NCBI RefSeq assembly: GCF_022581195.2
Contig: NC_061476.1
Span: 1,676,501 to 1,740,500, forward strand
DNA length: 64,000 bases
Source of the DNA: Helicoverpa zea
Taxonomy: Eukaryota > Arthropoda > Insecta > Lepidoptera > Noctuidae
Reading direction: 5' to 3'
Shown: positions 24,965-36,700 of the stretch, piece by piece
How positions within the stretch are numbered: the stretch's first letter is position 1
Layout of the letters: every line of letters starts with the position of its first letter
Translations under genes and position numbers: made by a program
Notes under the pieces: model-generated
Databases searched by the model: none
What the model saw: only the letters and a program-made list of their open reading frames with translations
What the model was told of the DNA's origin: nothing

Positions 24965-25100
24965 GACCTTCAGCGCTCTGGTTCAACGACAATGGCGCTC
25001 CAGCCGACGCCAGATCCTTCTTCTGTCCGACTTTAGGCGGATCAGAGTCCGAATCGTCGAACACAAGTGTCCGGACGGACTGGGAACATCGGCGATCCAT
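24965..25100 (-). CDS. Putative first coding exon of an unidentified minus-strand gene
   Basis: On the minus strand an ATG at 25,100-25,098 opens a frame starting MDRRCSQSVRTLVFDDSDSD, continuing PPKVGQKKDL, for about 45 residues. An acidic-serine patch next to basic residues is typical of nuclear protein N-termini. The frame is GC-richer than its surroundings and ends near a possible donor (GTGAAA at about 24,964, or GTCGGT a little earlier). Weak points are the modest donor and that no following exon was found towards lower coordinates. If real, it is transcribed divergently from MED26, whose first exon is about 1.4 kb away. I do not recognise the protein. Confidence 0.35.
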
Positions 25101-26399
25101 CGTTCACTCTCACAGCACAACACACAAATGCACTAATATTTCCCCCATTTAACACCCCTTGAACAACTTTACAATTTCACGGTCTATTTACATGACACCG
25201 TTAATATTAAGCGTGCGTAAACATTGATTAAAATCAAGGTATCCATAAACGATTGTTAATGCAAATATTTTCTATGTCATGATAAATAACGCGATACACG
25301 ACTTCGCACAAATCGAAAAATGACACTTTTGAAGGGCTTGCTAATGTTGCTAGCTACTAGAATTTTACCACACAGTGTTTACATCGTTATAGTTTATGAT
25401 CATTGATGGCAAACGTAAGTCCCTGTTAGAGGAAACTAAAACTATTGAAACATATTTTTTGCGTGAATTTTAGGTTCGTAAATAACTGTAATTTTATTTA
25501 TCACACTGATAATAAACAAGGCTCAGTCTAGAAACAACGCTAATCACAACTGGGGTATTTTTAAGATTTTTAACTATATCCTTCGAAGAATTGCATATTC
25601 GATACTTTAAACAAATATGGGGAAAAGTAATTTATAATATAGCAACTAAAACATTGCGTTCCAGATCGTGGTAGTATTCGTGGTAGTATTTATTTATTTA
25701 TTTATTTATAATGGCTAGACTGATTAAGGTGAGACTTTCAGAAGCAAATAGCTGAGGTAACAATGAGTTACTGAGGCTACTTTTTACCTGGCTGAAGGAA
25801 ATTGATACCCTAAGACGCGTGTGAAACCAAGTCATTTACAGGAGGGGGAAGTTTTAAAACAAGTTTGAAAGCAAAACATGTAAAAAACGAGATGTGCCAC
25901 TAAAAACAATTTACGTTTTTTTGAAAAAGACGAAAACTTTTCTTTAACTTCCTTTTTGATGTTTTGAATATTTTCTTATTACTTTTTAATAAGTACTTCT
26001 TTTGAAGAGGACACCGCCATGCTAAAGAACTTGAATATGTTCACCGCGACCATATTTTTATTACTGGCATTACAGTCAAATTAACAGGTGTAAAATCCTC
26101 CATCCTTATTTTTTTTCAATTATAATCAGCGCCATCTCACGGCATAATAGGAAAATGTGGTACAGATTAGTATACCATATCGAAAAATGGCTGTAACTGA
26201 CATCTTAATGTTGCCAATTTACATCATAGAAGTCACTAAAATTTTAAATAGTTATTGAGTTTCGGCTATATTTACTGCATTATTTGACGAGATAATAAAC
26301 TACTAACTTCATTTCAATAAACATATTTCCAAAAAATGTAAAATAAACAATAAAAAAAATTGGTACATTGCGCCATCTATTGGCCAAATTTGTTAAATT
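25101..26399. other. Region upstream of MED26
   Basis: Mostly AT-rich with a short ATTT microsatellite (about 25,686-25,709). It could hold a shared promoter region if the minus-strand exon at 25.1 kb is real. No other feature was seen. Confidence 0.35.
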
Positions 26400-26572
26400 T
26401 GACATATTCCGTCAAAAGAAACGGAAAAACACGAGTGTGCGTCGCCTCGGTAGATATCAGTTGAATTATTCGGCTAAAATGCCCTGGCACGGGCATACGT
26501 AGTCGTCGGTCCGCCATTACGACGCAGCCGAAGACACGTTCGTCGTATTTAGTTAAATATTTTCGTTTATAA
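26400..26572 (+). promoter_or_regulatory. MED26: Likely MED26 promoter and 5' UTR
   Basis: The base composition turns GC-richer here, directly ahead of the MED26 start codon, with several CG dinucleotides. ATATCAGTTG near 26,454-26,463 fits an arthropod initiator (TCAGTT), and the start site may lie there or a little downstream. No TATA box is evident. The exact start of transcription cannot be fixed from sequence alone. Confidence 0.4.
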
Positions 26573-26635
26573 ATGAGTAATAACGCTCATGAACTAAGTA
26601 ATCGACTTCTGAATGCGTTGGATAACAATTACAAT
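26573..26635 (+). CDS. MED26: MED26 exon 1 (start codon)
   Basis: The 21 codons from the ATG encode MSNNAHELSNRLLNALDNNYN, the first helix leading into the LW domain. The donor is GTAAGT and the phase is 0. The start is supported because this helix joins directly to exon 2 in frame and aligns with the usual MED26 N-terminus. Confidence 0.88.
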
Positions 26636-29600
26636 GTAAGTTTCAGAGTTTTGATGATCGTAAGTCCGATAAACTAGCCGAGATACGAAACGGTCCACGA
26701 GCCCATGACACCCGATTCGATGTTGCGATTCGGACACTCGCGAGGTTGTCTCGGGGGTGCCTTGTGCTGTGCTAAGATCACGAGATGTGTTGATAACCGT
26801 ACAAACAATAAATCGGAGTATAGTGCGGATCGCGGAGCGGAAACGGACCGTGTGGATACGTGAGCGTGCGAGTTAGAGGGGCCACTGACGTCGCCAGCCC
26901 GCCGCCCCGTCCCTCCGTCCCTAGTGCCAAAAATTTTGCAATGTGAAAGTATGGAATTGTGCCACGCGCGACCTTTCCCGTTTATCTTCTCCGTTGGTGT
27001 GACTAAGCGACGGGGCTGCTGCAAATATGTGTTTTTTTGTACTGATTGACCTTACGTACGTGAGTACAAACGTAGCTATAGGTGTAACGGCGGCACCTGG
27101 CGCCCCGCGTGCCGTATGCTGCTCCTCATCACACTGTTGCCTCCTCGTAGCTCGTGTTTGAAGCCTGTTCTCACTTGGTGGTGAAGCAATAAGTAATATT
27201 TCGGTACTTTAGTGGTTATTTAGCAGACTCGTGTTATTTAGCTGGCTTCAGACTGTTGCTAAGGCCTAGGAGCAGGTGGATGGCATGTTGAGGCAAGTGG
27301 CTAGTGTTATGACAGTTGTTTTAAAACTTCTACAGTATCTCTAGCTGTTATCATTATTGTGGTCATGATTATTTTAAGTCTGATAACTCATTATTTTGTT
27401 AACACTGGTTGTTTCCTTGTTCGCTGTTATTCTGGGTTGTTGTTCAGTTAATACACTGTTCTGGGTTGTTAATAAACCGTGGGTTAATTTAGGTTATTTT
27501 ACCATGAAGTTAGTTGCCATGGGTTCTGAACATAAAGAGGTTAGTTTCAGTTAAGGTTGTATTAAAGTCGGTGCAATGTGATGCAACATGATGTCTTTAT
27601 TTGACCTCTATGATCCGTTTCTTGATCAATTCTGACCACCACAATATTTATCTTCTAAAGATAAACCCATAAAAAGTTACATTGATAAGATGCTACCTAA
27701 TAGACTGATTGAGTAACTTAACTATAATTTCACAGAAACGGTGACTAACAAGACAATCTCTATTTCAGCATCAAGAATTGATTACATAAATGTACAGACT
27801 ACTGTAACACAGAATTTTACAGTTAACATACAGATCTTAGTTAGAGTTTAGTCACAAGTATGTAAATTATATTTTTACTAGCTCATCGAGTTAGTCAAAA
27901 AGTATAAACTCAGTCTTAAGCTGCAAGTAAGTCGTTGTGAACTTAATTTGCCCCTGCAATTACAGGGCCAGAATTGCTATCAAGTTTCTAAGAAATATGA
28001 TATACATAAGTTGACAAATCGCTTGAGCCAGCACTTATAACAAAGTTGCATTTCAAATGTTCATAAGTTATACTTATTGTAAACTACAATGTAATTTGCT
28101 ATTACATATAATAATTCATTGTTTTGGGTACTTAACTGTTCAACTGAATTTTATTATAGGTTAATAACCTGGTTTCATTTATGATCATGTTTCAGTCATT
28201 AACTTAAATTTGTTAGTCTAGACTCTGTAAAGTATTCTAACCTATTACAAATTGAGAGAGCATGTCTCCGACCATATTCTTATAAAGTCGGTGAGATATG
28301 CCTTTTAAGTAAGCGCACAGACCTTTTCAACCTTAAGCTTTGGACAGATCAGGCATCTATTCTTTCAAAGTTGGACTGAATGTAGATAACGAAGACACAT
28401 TCAGTAGTGCATGGCAATTGACTGATATGAAGACGATGATCCAACTCTGGATTCTATCATACATTTTCTAAACCCAGTAACTTGTACACCATTGTTGTTA
28501 CAAGTTATTCTGGAAGTTTCGCAGAAAGTTTTACCAAAAGGCACTGAATTGCCCAGGTAACTTGAGGAAGTAGGATGGGCAGTCACTCCATGTAAAACAC
28601 TAGTACTCAGGAGCAGCCAGGCACACTGAAAGCCAAGCCCAATAAAGTTGGAAAAAGTGAAACAGATGAATGATAAATTGAAAATTCATTGGCGACATTT
28701 TATTTACCAAGAGATAGGGTTAATGAACTCTTTATATTAATAATAACAGTAAATAATACCTACTAATTACACATAATGCATCACCTTTAAATCTATTCTT
28801 GTAACACAGGAAATAAACTCATAATAAACAACTAAAGTTAATCTTTTCAAAGAAGTAAAAGGGTTTTCAAACATGCATTTTGGTAGTCTTGTAAAGCACT
28901 GTATCACATAAAATTATTAATAAACAGTAGCTGTATTTATATCGAAAATAACTTTTAAAATGATACCTGTTTTATCCAAATAATTAATTAATTAAATATT
29001 TTATAATTATACCAAAATCTCTATAAGATTCGCTAACTTATTTTCAAGTACCTAAGATTTCAATGGCCGACTTGCAAATTATGGTGTAACTAGACATGTA
29101 ACATTACAATTTTTTATGACTCATCGGACATAAAATAATAAGTTTTTATGTTATTCAATACTTCCTAGGCCAGATTTAACACAATAGATTGACAATATAA
29201 CACCATAGCTTGGAATTCTATTCTCTGGCAAATAACTTGCAACTATGAAGTTAAATAAGGAAGCTAGATCTAAAGGAATTTGCTTTTTAGTCAAGTTTAT
29301 CGGAATGTTACTTATTTCTTGTTTTTATAAGGCAACTTTGTCTAATACTACTAATTACAAGTCTACACAAGGTAGATAGAGAAAACAATTTAATTTATCC
29401 CATGTGTACTGGGAAATATCCTCAAGGAGACCCCAATTCTAAAATTGTTCTGTTGCTGAATATTTCAGCTTTTGCAAAAGTCCTTTCAATAACTTAGATT
29501 GCAATTATGTGACATAACTAGCGAGAAATAAGATGCAAATTTCTCAACATGTCATAAAATTTTAAACTTCTTGAAATATTAATCGGAAGAAAAAAGGCTC

Positions 29601-30744
29601 TAACTGGGCCTCAACTATTTTAGCTATACAAGACCATCACACATCAGTCATTTTTTCAGTATTTATGAACCCAAGTTACAGTTGTTGTTTTGAATATTGA
29701 GGAGGTCAGATAACCAGTCAATCCAAGTTAAACACTGGTCCTCAGCTGTATCCGGTTACACTGGAAGCTGACACCAACATAGTTGGGAAAAGGCTAGGCA
29801 TAAGATTAATGCTAAATGCTAGTATATAAAACGCTGGGTTGTTAATTAGAAAGCTAGAACAAGCATATATCAAGTTTCATAACTGTTCCAGTAAGCCTCT
29901 TCAAACTTGTCTAAACTTGATTTTAGTAAATCTAAAAACATTTATATATTTATTATTATGTAAGTCCAGATAGATTGATCATTTTATAGTTTGGTGCCTT
30001 CTTGTCAGAGAGATTCAAATTGTATATATATGAATTTATTATGATTTTTTTTAGATCCAAGTTCTCAGTAATTTTTGTACACATCACTTTTTCATTTCAA
30101 TATGTAAATAAATTGAGGTAAAAAAATCTTTAAAAACAAGCTTTTATTTAAATGCGCTAAAAATAAAAAAAATAAGCTTTTACTGTAACTTTACTGATTT
30201 ATGTTTTAAAAGCTTGTCGCGACATTTAAGTACTCGTATTTACTTTCTTAGTAAAATCGCAACAAGCTTTTAAAACATAAATCAGTAAAGTTACAGTAAA
30301 AGCTTATTTTTTTTATTTTTAGCGCATTTAAATAAAAGCTTGTTTTTAAAGATTTTTTTACCTCAATTTATTTTATACTTTTTAGTTTTGATTTGGTAAA
30401 GTGCACTTTATTTTACTTGCCTGTCATTGGATACCTATATGGATGGGATTGAAAAAAATAGGTTATTCACCATTTTGTAGCGGCGGCCATCTTGGATTTT
30501 TATTTCGTAAAGTGCAATGTGTTCTACTAGTCAATCCCTTTCATTTGATACCCATATTGTATAGGTACTTTAAAAATAACTAGTCCGCCATCTTGTATAT
30601 TTAGCCATGTTGGATTTAGGATGACGTCACATAGCTTAACATGCATTGTCATCCAAACTAAACATGTATGCAAAATTGCAGCTCAATCGGTTGAGGGCAA
30701 GTGCCTTAAAATTGAGTTGTAAAATTCCACCCGAACACACATAG

Positions 30745-30775
<31 letters not shown>

Positions 30776-33700
30776 CATTGCAAGTTAAATAAAAGCTTGT
30801 AAAAACCTGGTCCTCTAAAGACAGATCAACTTATCTTATCCAATTTTATTTATGGTCAGCACAATAGCCTCTTCTCTTCCATTTCTTTTTTACTCACCAT
30901 ACTAACATTGACTGCCTTCTTATTCATGTCATTGCTCAGACAATCTGTCATCTTTTTCAGTCTTCCTCTCCCTCTCCATCCATCCAAATTTATTAAGTAG
31001 CATGGTTTTCATCCCTCATTAAGTGATTAAAAATACTAAATCAGTCAGTGGGGCACAAATTCTTGCTCTAATTATTAATTATACCTGCTTAATACTAAGT
31101 CATTCAAGAAATGCCCTTTCGGCCCGTCTGTTGTTATTATATTAGAAGCAATGTGTAGAATTTCGGTTTTTGCCTTGACCTAGAAACCGATTTTATTTTC
31201 AAGATCTAACACAGAAACACACTAGCTATTGTTCTTTTCTAATTTTAGTTTATTATGTATTTAGTAGCTAATTGTTTACTTAGTAAAAATTTACAAAACT
31301 TTCCAGTAAATAAATTGTTATTTAGCCTAAAAATCTAGCTTAGAAACCATGGTAACAAGTAAAAAAAGTACAGTTTACAAAAAGGGCCATAAAGTTTCAT
31401 TACCTAAGAATCAAACTTGTAACCCATGAGTCATATCGGAGGCTGCGCGCGCGCCGCAATCATAGGAAACGGTCGATAGTTATTTTTTTCCCCCCATTGA
31501 TTGCGGAACGTCGTAAAATCGTGAAACTAAGAAATATCATAAACCAAACTAAAAGAAATAACAGTGGCTTTTTACCGGAATTTACAACATTGTACGTATT
31601 GATGTTTTATTAAGTTATTTTTAACCGATTTAAAAAAAGGAGGTTTTGAACTTAATTTCAGCTTTTAAATCATTTTAATTTTAGATACTGAGACTATTGA
31701 AATATTCTGCACAATTTGCTCCGTATCCCCCTCTAAGTACAGCATCGTTGCTTGTTGTCGCTAAATTAATATTCTGCACAATTTGCTCCGTATCCCCCTC
31801 TAAGTACAGCATCGTTGCTTGTTGTCGCTAAATTAATAGCTTCCAAAGGGCTCGTGGACTCGGATATTTTCACGGAAATAAAGCGGTCTTATCGTAATCT
31901 GCTCACGGCCAAATTAAAAAAATAGGAAACAAGAACAAAACTTAATAAAAACTAATGAATGATTAGTTGACGTATTCTTAAAGTTTGTTAGTAAAGGCAA
32001 AAAAATCGGACTTCACGTTTCTTTTAGCCACCCTTTGCATACGATAGCTAAATTTTCAAAAAAAAAAAAAAGCAGTACAGCTCTCGTCAAATAACTATAC
32101 CATTCTGAAGTCAGCCAATTGGCGCCATGCGCTTTCGCAACAGTATTTTGTTTAAACATTTTGACTTATCCGAAGTCAGAAGCCAATTTTAGAAGGACAG
32201 TTATTTGTCATAAAGTATCAACAATTTTATGAAGTTTTAACATAATTTTCTCGACTGTTCCAGGTTGTCGACATGCATACTGTCAACGAAATTATATCCG
32301 TATTGGAGAGAATCAATATCACAAAAGAGCTGCTGGAGGTGAGATATTTTATTTTAATTAATACTGACTTCTTCACTCTCCTAGTTTTATGAGACGGCAA
32401 TCTGACACTGGAGAGAGATCAGGCGTAGGTCCATTGCAAATACTTCAAAAAACTTTTTTACCATCAGTGGCCTTTTACTTCTATAAAAGATGATTTAAGC
32501 TGCATCCGTGTGACGACTAACAAGGCCTATGCGAGAGCGACAGCGTCGACTAGGTACCGGCCCTTTCACACGGCAGTCCAGTTTTTTGCAGGATCCTGTT
32601 TGATCGCAAAAGATATTATATGCTAGTGTTCACACGAGCAAACCGCATGCAGGATCCTACAAAATGCTGTTCCAGTCGATTTGTGCGATTCGGCTTTGTC
32701 ACTTGATACTGGATCGTTCGTCCAGTCAAAAGCGGGAATTCTGCAAAAACGGACGCTGTGTTCACACGTAGTTCAGTTTTGCACGATACAGTAAAATGCC
32801 GGCCCCGCAAAACTGGACTGCGGGCTGTACTAGTTACAAAGTATCAAAATACTCCAAATTTAGTGGTACTTCCACAATGTACATATTATCAAACTTCCTC
32901 ACACTAGCTTTTCCAAATTATAATTATCCTCTAATGACCCAATTAAAACAACAATAATGTTATCTAAAAACATTGTATGTTAGTATTAGGAAATCAAATA
33001 AAATCATTAACTTAACACCCTGTAATTTTTTAGTCACAATTTCTTAAGTACATAAAAGTCGGTGATTAGTTTTTATTAAGTACACAGTAACTTAATAGCT
33101 GTAGGTATAAGACATTACATAGAATAGTGAATGACAATGATAATATCTTAATTAACTTGATTCACATAAACTGTTTGTCAACACTTGGTTGGTCTAGTCG
33201 TAAGCTAAAGCAATAAGTTTAAGGTTGATGGCAGCCGCAAGCGTTATTTAAAGTTATCTTTTTATCTACTTAACTAGGTTCCACCAGGTATTTCACCCGC
33301 TTCCTGTGGAAACTATAACTCCACACACCCTGATAACTATATAGTAGCCTATAGCCTTCTATAAATTACCTTTTTAACACTGAAAGAATTTCTCAAATCA
33401 GTCCAGTAGTTCCTGATATTATATGTAACCTCCCTGAATAGCAAACCTGTTTGTACTGCATACCCATGTTTAAAAAAACGATCTTTATTTTTATATTCGC
33501 TCATTCAAAGAAAACCCCTCACCTTTATAATAATCGTAGAGATTCTTACATATTTTCTCACCTAAACCTTCTAAATTCCAGACCACCCGACTGGGTAAAC
33601 ACGTGAACGAGCTTCGGAGGAAGACATCGGACCCCAGTCTCGCGCGGCGGGCCAAGGTGCTGGTCAAGCGATGGCGGGACCTCGTCATACCCACCGTCGC

Positions 33701-36700
33701 CTCGCCCGGACATACAGGTAGCTGACAATATCATCTTAATGTCTCCTTAGTACTTGCGAAGTTGACTGAGGGTGCATCCACACGGTGCAAGTAGCTTGCG
33801 CATCTTGAGGCCTATGCGCAGGTTACATGCATTTTAAAGACGTGCTGGACCCCAGCGACTCGCGTATGTCATCATCCTCATCCTCCTGCCCTTATCCCAA
33901 CTCGCGTATGTACCAAAGCAAAATACCCACCCGCGTGCTCTTGTCACTTGCTCATGTTAACTTGCTCCAGCTACATGCGCCGTGTAGACGCACCCTGAAG
34001 TCAAGGAATACTTCGCATGCCCAGCGCGGTGAGTATGGGCAAAACCTTGCGTGCTAGGAACCAGCGGTCCAGTAGTGGGAATCTTTAGGCTATGACGACG
34101 ATTCTTGCTCCTCCTGTGAATTGAATAAATTCCGGTATGGATGGCCGATGGCCCACAATAGGAAGGAAAGGAGATTGCCACGGGGCAGGTCCCTTTTGTG
34201 GTATCGTGTGCCTGAATGGAATAATAACCTAAAAATATTGTTTATTTTTTTGTTTCCAAATTATTTTTTATACAATTTCTTTCACCCTGGGAATAAAGTT
34301 AAAATTAATTAATAGTTAAACATTACGTCGACATCCGTTTGATTGGTAAACAAAAAAAAGTTGCCAGATATCAAATAACTATTGAAAATTACGTATTTTA
34401 ATCAATAGAGTAATCGATATCAAAACAAAACAGTTATTAAAAATAAAAAAATACAATTATTTTTAATTATTATTCTAACTATATTCATGATAAGTCTATA
34501 TTGTTGAACAGATAAGATAAGATAGATAAGATAAGAGCGATTTTAAATTAAAATAAAAGCCTTACGTAATTTAAAAACTTAAATCGATTTATTAATGATT
34601 AAATATAATTGCTCTGGCAACATTTACTTGCGCATGTCACATCACTTTGACGTTCGTTCGTTGTGTGTTCGTGATTGCTTTGTATAATACGTTGAGTTTT
34701 GAATTCCGTATTTACTTAGTTATTATTTACGATACGTGCCTTTCTGCTACCACCGAGTTGAGCTAATAAGTTCCTCGCGTACTTACTTTATGTTTTGTGA
34801 GATAATTGACTCCTCTTTGTGAGATATTGACTCTAAGTGCTTGACTCTTGTTTGTGCTGTTCTTTGTGAGATAAAGTGCTATTCTTGGAGAACAATTTGA
34901 CTCTTAGTGAAATCCTTGTGTGATATTGAACTCCCGAACTGTTTTTGTCAGAACTATGTCTACCCCAGCCAGAAGTCGGGCACACCGCCTGTCTTACCGA
35001 CGCTGTATTAACTGTTCCCTTTTACTAGCGTCTAATTTACGCCGGTATACAGTTGAGGAGTTGAACGAGCAAATGACAGTTCTTCTACGAACTTGGACAA
35101 CGCCTACACCTGTAAGTTATCGTGTGCATAAACAATAATAATTATTGTGGACAATATAAATATAGTGGTTAAATGCATTATGCAAACTCAAAATAACATT
35201 TGATTAGAGTAAACTTAGCACTGTAAACTTAGTTCTTTATGAGAGTTTATGTATTTACAAGTTTAAGCAGTTATAAATATAGAATAGTATAGAATATAAT
35301 CTTTTCCAGGTAACGTCAGATGATATCCTATGTATTGAATGTTATTTGCTGTTGCAAGAAAGGATATTGTCAAATATAACTGGATCCCACGAGGATATAT
35401 CACCTGCATATGGTCACTTAAATGTTTGTTATGGATGTGGTATCTCTGTTGCAAGTCGGAGAACCCACAGAGTTGAGTTAGACTGTCCCCAACGTAGCAT
35501 GATTTTAAGATGGACTTTAGCACATCTGGTGAGTATTATTTAATAACATTCTGTATCATCACGCCTATAATCCCCAATCACAAGCGTGACGACGATTAGG
35601 CAGAGGTGTACCTAACAGTACACAATACATTTTGTCAGTTATGTTCTAAGTAATAACGGTGAGACCATGCAATCAACCAGGCACAAACCCAGTATTCCAG
35701 GCTCTTCTGGTTACTACTCATGAAATCTTAATGGAAATACCCAGAAACCCAATCCTGGAACTGAACCTGAGATCTCATACCCTGCAATTGTGTTTAACAT
35801 TTTCTAAATAATGTTTCAGAAAAAATGCTGCATAGTTTATTTCTAATTGATGCTATTTTTATTCATATGCTTGCACAATAACAATATAGGGTTTGGTACC
35901 TATTCTGATATTCACTAATACCAACTATTTCATTTTAGGTTCCACATTTACAAAAAGTGTGCATTCCTTGCTGGTTAGCAGCAACTCGGGAGACGAGACG
36001 TTTGGAGGTTCAAGATTCAAACAGACCTGCAAGGGTCATGGATGCAGCTCTATCTTCATTAGAAGACCCCGAGATACCTGAACCACCTCCAATGCCAGCT
36101 CCAACATCTCAACCACAACAAGCATTACGAGTTCAATCTAAGATTAACTCACAAAAGTATAAACGAGTTGCTGCAGCTTCTCGTCACTGTATGTTTGTAG
36201 GCTGTGATAATGATGAACGTCTTTTAGTACCTATGACTATAAAGGAACTGTTGTTATTGCAGTACAATATATATATACCTTTAAATGCTAGAATCTGTCA
36301 TCACCATTTATATAGCAATCAGTGGGATGAACTGACTACCAACCTAAATGACTTTACTAGCTTTCAAGTTGATGATATATTTTCCATACTGGAAAGAGCT
36401 TCTCAAAGAAGTTTAGATTTTAATAATATTGCAGCAATGGATGCACATTTACGCCATTATTGGCTGGGACTTACAGAGATGCAGTTTAATGAAATATTAA
36501 ATAGCCTTCCTACTTTACATAATAAGGTTAGAAATCCTAGCCTTGCATTAAGCACATTTCTTGTTAAACTTAGGACAGGGGACAGCAACCAAAGACTGGC
36601 AACTCTTTTTCAATTGCCACGATCTACATTAGAAAAAAAATGAACATTGTTAGGGAATGTTTAAAAGAACATTTTGTACCAATGCATTTGGGAGTTAATC

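Larger units (their letters stand above)
26636..32263 (+). other. MED26 intron 1
   Basis: This 5.6-kb intron runs from GTAAGT to TTCCAG. Its first 500 bp are GC-rich for the region and may include regulatory or alternative 5' sequence. Further in are two SINE-like copies, a large foldback structure, a microsatellite and a 67-bp tandem duplication, each listed separately. No coding exon was seen inside. Confidence 0.8.
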
